Source: Anaeromyxobacter oryzae (GTDB lineage Bacteria > Myxococcota > Myxococcia > Myxococcales > Anaeromyxobacteraceae). Taken from it: DNA of 64,000 nucleotides. The stretch is from the NCBI RefSeq assembly GCF_023169945.1, contig NZ_AP025591.1, forward strand, positions 3,530,481 through 3,594,480, in the 5' to 3' direction. Positions 27,106 to 35,967 of the stretch are shown piece by piece. A program made the position numbers and the translations under genes. Numbering within the stretch: position 1 is the stretch's first letter; every line of letters begins with the position of its first letter. The notes below the pieces were generated by a model. That model saw only the letters and a program-made list of their open reading frames with translations, made no database searches and had not been told where the DNA came from.

Positions 27106-29252
27106 CCATGGGCGCGCGGCGCGACGCGATCCGCATCCTCCTCCGGATCGCCTTCCGCAACCTCGTCGCGGGCCGGGTCCGGACCGCGATCATCGGCGCC
27201 ATCGTGCTCGGCGGGTCGTTCCTCGTCGTGCTCGGGTCGTCGCTCATGGACTCGATCGACCGAGGCATGCGCACGTCGATCCAGGGAAGCCTCGGCGGCC
27301 AGCTGCAGGTCTACAACGCCGCCTCGCAGGATCCGCTCGAGCTGTACGGCGGCCTCCGCGGCGAGTCCCAGCTCGCGCCCATCGAGGACTTCTCGCGGGT
27401 GAAGGACGTCCTCTCGAAGGTGCCCAACGTGAGGGCGGTCGTGCCGATGGGCATCGACCAGGCGATGGTCGCGACGGGCAACGTCATCGACGTCGCCCTC
27501 GAGAAGCTCCGCGCCGACGTGCGGCGCCTCGAGGCCGGCGACCGTTCGCCGGACGCGCTCCGTGGCTACGAGGCGCGGAAGGCGCACGTCCGGCGCATCG
27601 TCGGCCTGCTCCGGGACGAGCTCGGCCAGGCGCGCGTCATCGCGGACCTCGACGGGCGCGAGGCGGAGGAGCGCCGGCGGGAGTGGGCGGATCTCGGCCG
27701 CGCGGCGGCCGACGACTTCTGGGCCGGCTTCGACCGGGATCGCTACGGCCACCTGGAGTTCCTCGAGAACCGCATCGCCAAGCTGTCGATGGACGGGAGC
27801 TTCACGTTCATCCGCTACGTCGGCACCGACCCGGACGCGTTCTTCCGCGCGTTCGAGCTCGCGCAGGTGGCGACGGGCGAGATGATCCCGAAGGGGCGGC
27901 GCGGGATCCTCGTGGGGAAGCAGTACGCGGAGGAGTGGCTGAAGCTCAAGAACGCGCGCCGGCTCGACCTCATCAAGGACGCGCGCGACCGCCGCGGGCG
28001 GCGGATCGCGGACGCACGGGACGAGGAGCTGCAGCGCTGGGTGAAGGAGAACCAGAGCGGGACGAAGGAGATCCTGCAGCAGCTCGATCCCATCCAGGCG
28101 GAGGAGGCGACGCGGCGCCTGCGCGCGGCCCTCGGGCCCGAGGCGGCCGGGGAGGAGCTCCCGGCGCTCCTCGCGCGGCTGTTCCGGACGGACGACCGGA
28201 ACTTCGAGGCGCACTACCGGATCTTCTACGACCAGCTCGCGCCGCTCCTCCGCCTCTACCTCATCAACGTCGGCGACACGATCACCATCAAGGCGCCGGC
28301 GAAGAGCGGATACTTCAACTCGGTGAACGTGAAGGTCTACGGCTTCATCCAGTTCCGCCAGATCGAGAAGTCCGGCATCGCGGGGATGATGAGCGTGCTC
28401 GACCTGCTCTCGTTCCGGGACCTGTACGGCTACATGACGAAGGAGAAGGCCGCGGAGATCGCGTCGCTGAAGGGCGCGGTCGGCGCGCGGGACGTCGCGC
28501 GCGAGGACGCGGAGGCGGCGCTGTTCGGCGGCGGCGGCGCGCTCGAGGGCGAGGCCAAGGCCGCGGCGATCGACGAGCGCACGCTCCTCGGCGGCGCGGC
28601 GGCGACCCGGGCCGGCGCGAGCGCCGCCGACCGCCCGTACACGCAGGAGGAGCTCGATCGCGGGGTCGCGCTGAACGCCGCGCTCGTGCTCGACGACCCC
28701 GGGCGCCTCCGGCGGACGCTCCGGGACGTGCAGGCGGCGTCGGATCGCGAGAAGCTCGGGCTGAAGGTCGTCGACTGGCACGCCGCGTCCGGCATGGTCG
28801 GGCAGTTCGTGACCACGCTGCGGATCGTGCTCTACGTCTCGGTCTTCATCTTCTTCGTGGTAGCGCTCGTCATCATCAACAACGCGATGGTGATGGCCAC
28901 GCTGCAACGCGTGACGGAGATCGGCACGATGCGCGCCATCGGAGCGCAGCGGCGGTTCGTGCTCGTCATGCTCCTCGTCGAGACGGCCACGGTCGGCCTC
29001 GTCTTCGGGCTCGTCGGCGCCGCGCTCGGCGGGGCGGGCGTGTGGCTGGTCCGCGCCGCGGGCGGCATCCCGGCGACGAACGACATGCTGAACTTCCTCT
29101 TCGCCGGGCCGACGCTGCTGCCCGCCCTCGGCGGCGCGAGCGTCGTCGTGTCGCTCGTCATCGTCGTCGTGGTGAGCATCCTCTCCGGCTTCTACCCCGC
29201 GCTCCTCGCGATGCGCGTCACGCCCGTCGAGGCGATGTCGACGGAGGACTGA
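27102..29252 (+). CDS. ABC transporter permease, FtsX/MacB type, with large periplasmic domain
   Basis: A 716-residue permease. Membrane helix 1 is at about 20-42 (VRTAIIGAIVLGGSFLVVLG). A very large extracytoplasmic region (about 45-560) contains charged helical inserts and an Ala/Gly-rich stretch (ALFGGGGALEGEAKAAAID). The FtsX module follows: IVLYVSVFIFFVVALVIINN, the EIGTMRAIGAQRRFVLVML coupling motif, and two more helices. The size is larger than LolC/LolE (about 400). It pairs with the second permease 3 bp downstream, and the heterodimer would be driven by the preceding ATPase. Substrate is unknown. Confidence 0.85.
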   Translation: MTMGARRDAIRILLRIAFRNLVAGRVRTAIIGAIVLGGSFLVVLGSSLMDSIDRGMRTSIQGSLGGQLQVYNAASQDPLELYGGLRGESQLAPIEDFSRVKDVLSKVPNVRAVVPMGIDQAMVATGNVIDVALEKLRADVRRLEAGDRSPDALRGYEARKAHVRRIVGLLRDELGQARVIADLDGREAEERRREWADLGRAAADDFWAGFDRDRYGHLEFLENRIAKLSMDGSFTFIRYVGTDPDAFFRAFELAQVATGEMIPKGRRGILVGKQYAEEWLKLKNARRLDLIKDARDRRGRRIADARDEELQRWVKENQSGTKEILQQLDPIQAEEATRRLRAALGPEAAGEELPALLARLFRTDDRNFEAHYRIFYDQLAPLLRLYLINVGDTITIKAPAKSGYFNSVNVKVYGFIQFRQIEKSGIAGMMSVLDLLSFRDLYGYMTKEKAAEIASLKGAVGARDVAREDAEAALFGGGGALEGEAKAAAIDERTLLGGAAATRAGASAADRPYTQEELDRGVALNAALVLDDPGRLRRTLRDVQAASDREKLGLKVVDWHAASGMVGQFVTTLRIVLYVSVFIFFVVALVIINNAMVMATLQRVTEIGTMRAIGAQRRFVLVMLLVETATVGLVFGLVGAALGGAGVWLVRAAGGIPATNDMLNFLFAGPTLLPALGGASVVVSLVIVVVVSILSGFYPALLAMRVTPVEAMSTED

Positions 29253-29255
29253 CCC

Positions 29256-30563
29256 GTGCTCTCCACCGACCTCCAGATCGCGGGCAGGAACCTCACGCGC
29301 CACACGCGGCGCAACTTCTTCCTCGGCGGCGCGCTCGCCGCGGTGACCGGGCTCCTCGTGCTGCTCGCGAGCCTCACGGCCGGCATCGAGCACGCGATGA
29401 TGGAGTCCGCGACCACGCTCCTCACCGGGCACGTGAACGTGGGCGGGTTCTTCAAGATCACCTCCGGGAGCGCGGCGCCGCTCGTCTCCGACTACCCGCG
29501 CGTGCTCGAGAAGGTCCGCGCCGCCGTCCCGGAGGTGGACTACATCGCGGTGCGCGGACGCGGCTGGGCGAAGGCCGTCTCCGAGAGCTCGTCGATGGAC
29601 CTCGTGATCGGCGGCGTCGACGTCGCGAAGGAGCCGGGGTTCGCCAAGGTGATCATGCCGCTGGAGGGCAAGCTCGCGGACCTCGGCCAGCCCGGCACGA
29701 TCCTCCTCTTCCAGGGGCAGGCGGACCGGCTCAAGGTGAAGGTCGGTGACGTCGTGACGCTCTCGGCCCCGACGTCCCGCGGCATCAACAACACCGCCGA
29801 CGTCCGCGTGGCGGTGGTCGCGAAGAACGTCGGGCTGCTCTCCGCGTTCAGCGCCTTCATCCAGGGCGATACGCTCCGGCAGCTGTACGGGCTCGCCGCC
29901 AGCACCACGGGCGCGATCCACCTGTACCTCCGCAAGCCGGAGGACGCGAAGGTCGTCGCGGCGCGCCTCCGCGCCGACCTCGGCGGCGCGGGGTGGCGGA
30001 TCATGGATCCGGACCCGCAGCCGTACTGGGTGAAGCTCATGCAGAAGGTGCCGAGCGAGGACTGGACCGGGCAGAAGCTCGACGTGACCACCTGGGAAGA
30101 CGAGATGGGCCAGTTCAAGCAGTTCATCTTCGGCGTCCGCGCGCTCACCTGGCTCCTCGTCATCGTCCTGATGGTGGTGGTGATCATCGGGATCCTGAAC
30201 ACGCTCCTCATCGCGATCCGCGAGCGCACCCGGGAGATCGGCACCATGCGCGCCATCGGGATGCAGCGCAGGAAGGTGCTCTGGCTCTTCGTGCTCGAGA
30301 CGGTGCTGCTCGGCGTCGCCGGCTCCGGGGGCGGCGCGCTCGTCGCCTGCCTCGTCGCCGGCCTGGTGAACCTCGTCGGCATCCGGATCCCCGAGAGCAT
30401 GCAGATCTTCATCATGCAGGAGCGGCTCCGGTTCCTGCTCCAGCCCGGCGCCATCACGGCCTACGTCGTCGTCCTCTCCGGCGTGACCGTCGTCGCGGCG
30501 CTGTTCCCGGCGCTCCGCGCGGCCCGCCTGCGGCCGGTCACGGCCATGCATCACATCGGGTGA
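29256..30563 (+). CDS. ABC transporter permease, FtsX/LolE type
   Basis: A 435-residue permease from a GTG start 3 bp after the first permease. It has an N-terminal helix (FFLGGALAAVTGLLVLLASL) and a MacB-like periplasmic domain (about 50-280). Three C-terminal helices surround the REIGTMRAIGMQRRKVLWLF coupling motif. It has the LolC/LolE size. Together with the larger upstream permease it forms an asymmetric dimer, as in LolCE. The next gene encodes a LolA-like periplasmic carrier, so this could pass a lipidated cargo to it. Confidence 0.88.
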   Translation: MLSTDLQIAGRNLTRHTRRNFFLGGALAAVTGLLVLLASLTAGIEHAMMESATTLLTGHVNVGGFFKITSGSAAPLVSDYPRVLEKVRAAVPEVDYIAVRGRGWAKAVSESSSMDLVIGGVDVAKEPGFAKVIMPLEGKLADLGQPGTILLFQGQADRLKVKVGDVVTLSAPTSRGINNTADVRVAVVAKNVGLLSAFSAFIQGDTLRQLYGLAASTTGAIHLYLRKPEDAKVVAARLRADLGGAGWRIMDPDPQPYWVKLMQKVPSEDWTGQKLDVTTWEDEMGQFKQFIFGVRALTWLLVIVLMVVVIIGILNTLLIAIRERTREIGTMRAIGMQRRKVLWLFVLETVLLGVAGSGGGALVACLVAGLVNLVGIRIPESMQIFIMQERLRFLLQPGAITAYVVVLSGVTVVAALFPALRAARLRPVTAMHHIG

Positions 30564-30570
30564 ACGGACC

Positions 30571-31347
30571 ATGCTCACACGCCTCCCCGCACTCCTCCTC
30601 GTCCTCGCCGCCCTCGCGCCCGCCGCCGCGCGCGCGCTCGACCCGGCCGAGCTCACGAAGGTCGTGCACACGCTCGACGACCGCCAGCGCAACTCCGGCG
30701 ACTGGAAGGCGCTCTGCTACATGGAGGCGAAGGAGAAGGGGAAGACCGACGTCGTCTACGAGCTCGTCGTCTACCGCCGCGACGAGGACGACAAGCAGAT
30801 GTTCCTCTTCACGAAGCCCAAGTCCGAGGCGGGCAAGGGTTACCTCCGCGTCGAGAAGAACCTCTGGAGCTACGACCCGTCCACCGGCCGGTGGGAGCGG
30901 CGGACGGAGCGGGAGCGGATCGGCGGCACCGACACGCGCCGCGACGACCTCTCCGAGCCCCGCCTCGCGCAGGACTACACGGCGACCTGGGAGGGCGACG
31001 AGAAGCTCGGCGTGTACGACGTCCACCGGATCAGGCTCGAGGTCAAGCCGGGCGTCGACGTCTCGTTCCCGGTCCGCCGCCTCTGGGTGGACCGCGCGAG
31101 CCTCAACGTGCTCAAGCGGCAGGACCTCGCGCTGTCCGGGCGGCTCATGCGGACGAGCTACTATCCGCGCTGGAAGAAGATCTACTCCGAGTCGAAGAAG
31201 GACGACGTCTGGTACCCGGAGGAGATCCGCGTCTTCGACGAGATCGAGAAGGGGAACTCGACCCTCGTCCTCATCCGCGAGATCGACCTCCGCGCCCTCG
31301 CCGAGAACATCTTCACGAAGGCGTGGCTCGAGTCGAAGAGCCGGTGA
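30571..31347 (+). CDS. Outer-membrane lipoprotein-sorting (LolA-like) protein
   Basis: A 258-residue protein with a cleavable signal peptide (LPALLLVLAALAPAAARA). The mature part is an all-beta LolA/LppX-like fold (PF17131 type): FLFTKPKSEAGKGYLRVEKN, LWSYDPSTGRW, YDVHRIRLEVKPG, and RRLWVDRASLNVLKRQDLAL. Such proteins carry a lipid or lipoprotein in a hydrophobic cavity across the periplasm. It is 7 bp downstream of the second permease, which strongly suggests it takes cargo from that transporter. It is distinct from classic LolA, which is usually about 200 residues. Confidence 0.82.
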   Translation: MLTRLPALLLVLAALAPAAARALDPAELTKVVHTLDDRQRNSGDWKALCYMEAKEKGKTDVVYELVVYRRDEDDKQMFLFTKPKSEAGKGYLRVEKNLWSYDPSTGRWERRTERERIGGTDTRRDDLSEPRLAQDYTATWEGDEKLGVYDVHRIRLEVKPGVDVSFPVRRLWVDRASLNVLKRQDLALSGRLMRTSYYPRWKKIYSESKKDDVWYPEEIRVFDEIEKGNSTLVLIREIDLRALAENIFTKAWLESKSR

Positions 31348-31370
31348 GCGCCGCGCGCGAGGACCCCAGC

Positions 31371-32984
31371 ATGACCCGCCCCTTGATCCGCGCCCTCGCC
31401 GCCGCAGCCGTGCTCGCCGCCGGGCCCGCCGGCGCGCAGGACCGTCCGAGCGAGGAGGAGCTGTTCGGCAACCCGCAGCCGCCCGCGCCGGAGCAGCGGC
31501 CCGCGGAGGCCGCGCCGCCCGCCGGAAAGCCGCCCGCGCCCGACGAGGCCAGGCGCGGCGAGGAGGCGCCGGTACCGAAGGGCACCGATCGCGCGCGCGA
31601 GGCCGAGATGTTCGGCGGGACGGGCTCGCCGAACGCGGCGCCGCCGCCCGCGGAGGGCGTCGTCTCCCGCGCCGGCGCGCAGGAGGATCCGCTGAAGGTC
31701 GGCGGCCAGATCTACCTCCGGGCGACCTCGACGTGGCAGCAGGACGTCCCGCCGTCGGACTGGATCCTCACCTCGCCGAACCTGCTCGACGTGTTCCTCG
31801 ACGTGCGCCCGAACGAGCGCGTCCGCGGGTTCGTCCTCGGGCGGCTGAGCTACGACCCGACCCTCGTGCCCGGCGAGCGCACGCCCGGCCAGGCCCTGAC
31901 CACGGTCCCCGGCGTCTCCGCGACGCCGCTCCAGAACCCGCGCGGCGTCCTCGATCAGCTCTGGCTGAACTTCGACCCCGGCCGGCGCGTGTTCGTCACC
32001 GCGGGGCGGCAGCACGTGAAGTGGGGCGTCGGGAAGTTCTGGAACCCGACGGACTACCTGCACCCCGTCCGGCGCGACCCGCTCGCCGTGTTCGACGTCC
32101 GGGTCGGCACCACGATGGTGAAGCTGCACGTCCCGTGGGAGAAGCGGGGCTGGAACTTCTACGGCATCGCGATGTTCGAGGACCTCGCGGGCGAGCTCGA
32201 GCCGGTGGATCGCCTGGGCCGCGTCGCGGCCGGCGGCCGCGCGGAGCTGGTGCTCGGGCCCGCGGAGCTCGGCCTCGACGCCATGACGCAGAGCGGGCAC
32301 CGGCCGCGCTTCGGCGTCGACCTCTCGGCCGGCATCTGGGAGCTCGACGTCCACGCGGAGGCGGCGCTCCGGACCGGGATCGACGGGTCGCACTGGGCGC
32401 CCGGCCCGCCGACGCCGACGGACCTGCTCGGCTACGTCCGCGCCGATCCCCAGGGCTTCACTCCGCAGCTCACGCTCGGCGGGAGCTGGTCCCGGAACTA
32501 CTCCGACGAGGACGCGGTGACGCTCGGTGCGGAGTACTTCTTCAACGACGCCGGGTACTCGGATTCCTCCATCTACCCGTTCCTCCTCGCCGGCGCGCCG
32601 CTCATCGATCCGACGGCGCCCACCGGCCAGCAGCTCTCGCTGCGCGATCCGACGGCGTTCCGGCCGTTCTACATGGGGCGCCACTACGCGGGCGCCTTCG
32701 TGTACCTGCCGCGGCCGGGGAGCTGGAACGACACCTTCCTCACGCTCTCCGTGCTCGGAAACCTCTCCGACCGGAGCTTCATCGCGCGGCTCGATCACGC
32801 GGTGCTCGCGCTCACCTACCTGCGCGTCGAGACCTTCGTGGCGGGCCACTTCGGGCACCGCGGGGGCGAGTTCCGCCTCGCCTTCGAGGTGCCCCCGGGC
32901 GCGGAGGCGTTCCTGCCCATCGACCCGCGGCTCGGCCGCGCGCCGATCCTCGACCTCGGCGTCGCGCTGCGCGTGAGCCTGTAG
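31371..32984 (+). CDS. Outer-membrane beta-barrel protein of the export operon
   Basis: The ATG at 31371 gives 537 residues. A signal peptide ends near AGPAGAQ; a proline/acid-rich linker (about 22-95) follows, with the repeated cue EEELFG / EAEMFG. The rest is beta-strand rich with alternating aromatic residues (GQIYLRATSTWQQ, FVTAGRQHVKWGVGKFWNP, AGAFVYLPRPGSW). VKWGVGKFWNPTDYL resembles DUF1302/alginate-porin-like barrels. It ends with a strand LGVALRVSL lacking the classic C-terminal aromatic. It is the last gene of the operon, 23 bp after the LolA-like gene, and may be the outer-membrane acceptor. Confidence 0.75.
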   Translation: MTRPLIRALAAAAVLAAGPAGAQDRPSEEELFGNPQPPAPEQRPAEAAPPAGKPPAPDEARRGEEAPVPKGTDRAREAEMFGGTGSPNAAPPPAEGVVSRAGAQEDPLKVGGQIYLRATSTWQQDVPPSDWILTSPNLLDVFLDVRPNERVRGFVLGRLSYDPTLVPGERTPGQALTTVPGVSATPLQNPRGVLDQLWLNFDPGRRVFVTAGRQHVKWGVGKFWNPTDYLHPVRRDPLAVFDVRVGTTMVKLHVPWEKRGWNFYGIAMFEDLAGELEPVDRLGRVAAGGRAELVLGPAELGLDAMTQSGHRPRFGVDLSAGIWELDVHAEAALRTGIDGSHWAPGPPTPTDLLGYVRADPQGFTPQLTLGGSWSRNYSDEDAVTLGAEYFFNDAGYSDSSIYPFLLAGAPLIDPTAPTGQQLSLRDPTAFRPFYMGRHYAGAFVYLPRPGSWNDTFLTLSVLGNLSDRSFIARLDHAVLALTYLRVETFVAGHFGHRGGEFRLAFEVPPGAEAFLPIDPRLGRAPILDLGVALRVSL

Positions 32985-32998
32985 GCGCGGGGCTCGGG

Positions 32999-33187
32999 TC
33001 AGCTCCGCTCGCGCGGGAGCTGGGTGCCGCCCGCGAGCGGACGGTCACGCCCGTCCTCCTCGTCGAGCAGCCGGCGCTGCGAGATCTCGGTGGGCGTCAC
33101 CGGCGCGCCTCCGTCCGGCGCGGCGGAGCGGGCGGGCGTCCACTCCCTGTCCTCACCTCGCGCGGCGCGATCGCGGTCCTTCGGCAT
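32999..33187 (-). CDS. Small hydrophilic protein, unknown function
   Basis: A 62-residue protein missing from longer-frame predictions. Its ATG is preceded by a near-perfect AGGAGG. The sequence is polar, Arg/Asp/Pro-rich and probably disordered (MPKDRDRAARGEDREWTP at the start, RDRPLAGGTQLPRERS at the end). No known domain is recognised. It is convergent with the outer-membrane barrel gene. The strong ribosome site is the main evidence that it is real. Confidence 0.55.
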   Translation of the reverse strand: MPKDRDRAARGEDREWTPARSAAPDGGAPVTPTEISQRRLLDEEDGRDRPLAGGTQLPRERS

Positions 33188-33300
33188 GGCAGCCTCCTGG
33201 TCCGGCAGGAGCCGGACGCGGCGAGGAAGGTCGACATGCCGCGGCGTGCCTGCACCCGGCGCTCGCCGGGCGCGGAGACGGGGTGGCGACCCGGCGAGCG

Positions 33301-33615
33301 CTACCGCGACCGGCGCGACGTCCGCGACCTCGAGGACGCGCCCGACCGCGACTTGGCCGCGCTCGAGCGCGAGGTCGATCGCGACCCGCCGGAGCGCCCG
33401 CGAGCGGTGGACCCCTTCTTGCGCGGGATCTTCACCCCGGCCCGGCGGGCCTTGGACAGGCCGATCGCGATCGCCTGCTTCCGGCTCTTCACGGGGTGCT
33501 TCCCGCGCTTCGCGTGCTCCATCTCCTCGCGGACGAACTCGCCCGCTTGCGTGGTCGCCGCCTTCCCCTCTGCTCGGTCGCGGCGCGCGCGCCGCAGCGT
33601 GGTCTTCTCCGGCAT
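33301..33615 (-). CDS. DUF6496-type small basic protein
   Basis: A 104-residue, very basic protein. The N-terminal half (RRDRAEGKAATTQAGEFVRE, then EMEHAKRGKHPVKSRKQAIAIGLSKARRAG) matches the DUF6496 pattern seen in many soil bacteria. The C-terminus is an Arg/Ser-rich tail (RSTSRSSAAKSRSGASSRSR). The composition resembles small histone- or ribosome-associated proteins, but no function is known. It stands alone on the minus strand; the gap of 113 bp to the next small gene holds nothing obvious. Confidence 0.7.
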   Translation of the reverse strand: MPEKTTLRRARRDRAEGKAATTQAGEFVREEMEHAKRGKHPVKSRKQAIAIGLSKARRAGVKIPRKKGSTARGRSGGSRSTSRSSAAKSRSGASSRSRTSRRSR

Positions 33616-33758
33616 GCCCAGAACGTAGGCGCTCGCCGCGCGCGAGGCCGCCCCGTCCCGGCGGAGACGGGCGCCCGCACCGGCGCTCTCGCGCCCCGGA
33701 AGACCGCTCCCCGCCCGGCGCGGGCCCGGCTCTCATGGACGGACGAGGAGGGAGACCG

Positions 33759-34148
33759 ATGGCGGCGATCGGCATGCAGAAGGTGACGGGTTGGAGCTTC
33801 GACGAGGCGCTCGCGCGGATCCCCGAGCTGCTCAAGGCCGAGGGGTTCGGCGTGCTCACCGAGATCGACGTGAAGGGCACGCTGAAGCAGAAGCTCGGCG
33901 TCGACTTCCGCCGTTACCGGATCCTCGGCGCGTGCAACCCGTCGCTCGCGCACCAGGCGCTCTCGGCGGTGACGGAGATCGGGGCGCTCCTGCCGTGCAA
34001 CGTGGTCGTGTACGAGCGCGACGACGGGAAGGCGATGGTGGTCGCCGTCGATCCGATGCAGACCATCGCCGCCGCCGAGCCCAAGCTCTCGCCGATCGCG
34101 CAGGAGGTCCGGGGGCGGCTCGCGCGGGTGCTCGAGCGGATCGGGTAG
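33759..34148 (+). CDS. DUF302 family protein
   Basis: A 129-residue protein with GAGGAGGGA ahead of the ATG at 33759. It shows the DUF302 fold: SFDEALARIPELLKAEGFGV, LTEIDVKGTLKQKLGVD, YRILGACNPSLAHQAL and LLPCNVVVYERDDGKAMVVA. These small alpha/beta proteins often sit near redox or metal genes and their role is not known. It has no signal peptide. The Cys in LGACNP and the one in LPCNV are family-conserved. Confidence 0.9.
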   Translation: MAAIGMQKVTGWSFDEALARIPELLKAEGFGVLTEIDVKGTLKQKLGVDFRRYRILGACNPSLAHQALSAVTEIGALLPCNVVVYERDDGKAMVVAVDPMQTIAAAEPKLSPIAQEVRGRLARVLERIG

Positions 34149-34346
34149 GCGCGAGCGGCGAAGCGCGCGGCGAGCGATTTCCTCACCCGATCAGCGTCTT
34201 CCGTCGAGAGGGCGTCCCTGCCGCACCCTGTGGGTGTCAGGCGGTCGAGGGATGTGTTCCGCGCGGTTTCTCCTACCACGGTCGCGGGACTCCGACACTG
34301 GCGCAGAACTTGACATGCTCGACCTCACTGGACCGGGGGGTTCTGC

Positions 34347-35804
34347 ATGTACATCGCACGCGCGTCGGGGTTCGTGGTCGCAGTGGCTCTCCTCGTAGGC
34401 TGCGGCGGAGGCGGGAGCGGCGGGAGCACCGGGGGCGGCGGTGGCGGCGGCTCCGTCCTCACCACCACGGTCGCGCTCGGCGCGGACCAGGCGCTGGCGA
34501 AGGGGACCACGCACCAGCTCGGCGCGATCGCGACCCGCTCCGACGGGCTCACCTGGGACTGCACCGCGGACGCCGCGTGGAGCTCCAGCGACCCCGCCGT
34601 CGTCTCCGTCCAGGGGGGCCTCGCGACCGCGCTGGCGGAAGGCACCGCGCAGGTGTCGGCGACGTGCAGCAGCGGGACCGGCACCGTCTCGGTCGCGGTC
34701 ACGGCCGCCGAGCTCGTCTCGCTCGCGGTGACCGGCGACACGCCCCTGCCGCACGGCGCGGTCACCCGGTACCTCGCGACCGGCACCTTCACCGACGGCA
34801 GCACCGCCGACCTCGGCGCCGCGGTCACCTGGACGTCCTCCGACGCCACCGTCGCGAGCGTCTCGACGGCGGCCGGGTCGGAGGGCGTGGTCACCGCCGC
34901 GAGCCCGGGCACGGCGACGATCACCGCGGAGGCGCCGGGCGGGATCTCGGCGTCCGCGACGATCGAGGTCACGGACGCGGTCCTCGTCTCCCTGGCGCTC
35001 TCCGGGCCGGCCGCCCTCCCGGTCGGCCTGTCGGCGCCGGCCGCCGCGACCGGGACCTACTCCGACGCGAGCACGCACGACCTGACGCTCGCCGTGACGT
35101 GGACCTCCTCCGATCCGGCCATCGCCACCGTGTCGAACGCGGACGGCACGCGCGGGGTGGTGACGGCCGTCGCCACCGGCGCGGTGGTCGTCGGCGCCGA
35201 GCTGGGCGGCGTCCCCGGGACGCTCGACGTGACCGTCATCGACGCGCAGCTCGCCACGATCGACGTGGCGCCCATCGATCCCGTCGTCCAGGTCGGCGGC
35301 ACGGTCGCCCTGGGCGCCACGGGCACGTACACGGACGACTCGACGGTGGACTTCACCACCAGGGTCGCGTGGACCACGTCGGACCCGCTCGTCGCGACGG
35401 TCTCGGCCGCCGGCGTCGTCACCGCCGTCGCCGCCGGCACCGCGACGGTCACGGCGACCGACGGCTCGAGCGGCCTCTCGGGCACGACCACGATCACCGT
35501 CCTGCCGGCCTCCGTGCCGGTCCAGCTCGCGTACGTCACCCTGAGCCGCGGCTCCATCGCCGGCGGAGGGACGGTGACCGGCACGGTCGTCCTGACGCGC
35601 GCCACGACCAGCCCGCTCGCCGTGACCCTGTCGACGAGCGACGCGGTCGCGACGGTCCCCGCGTCGGTCATCGTGCCGGCGGGCGCCGATCGCGCGACGT
35701 TCACGATCCAGACGACGTCGCCGACGCGCCGCAAGGTCCGCGTGAAGATCACCGCGACCTGCGACGGCGTGACGAAGACCGCCAACCTGAACGTCCGCCG
35801 CTGA
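34347..35804 (+). CDS. Lipoprotein with tandem bacterial Ig-like (Big_2) domains
   Basis: A 485-residue exported protein. The signal peptide ends in a lipobox (VALLVGC), followed by a Gly/Ser-rich linker. Then come at least four Ig-like repeats of about 85-90 residues, each with a TWTSSDxxxATVS core and a GVVTAxxxGTATITA strand. The last 90 residues (YVTLSRGSIAGGGTVTGTVV to TANLNVRR) form a different beta domain. Such proteins are surface adhesins or scaffold lipoproteins. The 198-bp gap upstream contains TTGACA (34310-34315) but no convincing -10. Expected location is the outer membrane. Confidence 0.85.
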   Translation: MYIARASGFVVAVALLVGCGGGGSGGSTGGGGGGGSVLTTTVALGADQALAKGTTHQLGAIATRSDGLTWDCTADAAWSSSDPAVVSVQGGLATALAEGTAQVSATCSSGTGTVSVAVTAAELVSLAVTGDTPLPHGAVTRYLATGTFTDGSTADLGAAVTWTSSDATVASVSTAAGSEGVVTAASPGTATITAEAPGGISASATIEVTDAVLVSLALSGPAALPVGLSAPAAATGTYSDASTHDLTLAVTWTSSDPAIATVSNADGTRGVVTAVATGAVVVGAELGGVPGTLDVTVIDAQLATIDVAPIDPVVQVGGTVALGATGTYTDDSTVDFTTRVAWTTSDPLVATVSAAGVVTAVAAGTATVTATDGSSGLSGTTTITVLPASVPVQLAYVTLSRGSIAGGGTVTGTVVLTRATTSPLAVTLSTSDAVATVPASVIVPAGADRATFTIQTTSPTRRKVRVKITATCDGVTKTANLNVRR

Positions 35805-35936
35805 GGGCGGCCGGCTGCCGCGACCGGGCCTCTGCGCAGGGGCCCGGCGCGCTCTCCGCTCCGCGAACCGACGAGGGCGCGAGCGAGGCGGCGGAGTCAT
35901 ATAGTTGCGATACCAACCAACAAAGAGAGCAAAGCG

Positions 35937-35957
35937 GGCCGCCCGGGCCGGGCGGCC
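35937..35957 (+). promoter_or_regulatory. Perfect hairpin next to the SPW gene ribosome site
   Basis: GGCCGCCC, loop GGGCC and GGGCGGCC form a perfect 8-bp stem ending 3 bases before the GGGAGGT ribosome-binding site of the SPW gene. It could mask translation starts or stabilise the mRNA. The preceding 50 bases (ATATAG, ACCAACCAACAAAG) are unusually AT-rich for this window and probably hold the promoter. Confidence 0.5.
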
Positions 35958-35967
35958 GGGAGGTCAT

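Noticed and set aside
26424..30692. A 1422-codon minus-strand frame opposite the ABC operon
   Set aside because: Low-complexity antisense frame; the plus-strand ABC genes have full motifs.
34296..34320. A sigma-54-like TGGCGCAGAACTTGAC before the Ig-like lipoprotein
   Set aside because: The invariant -12 GC is GA, so it fails the core rule.
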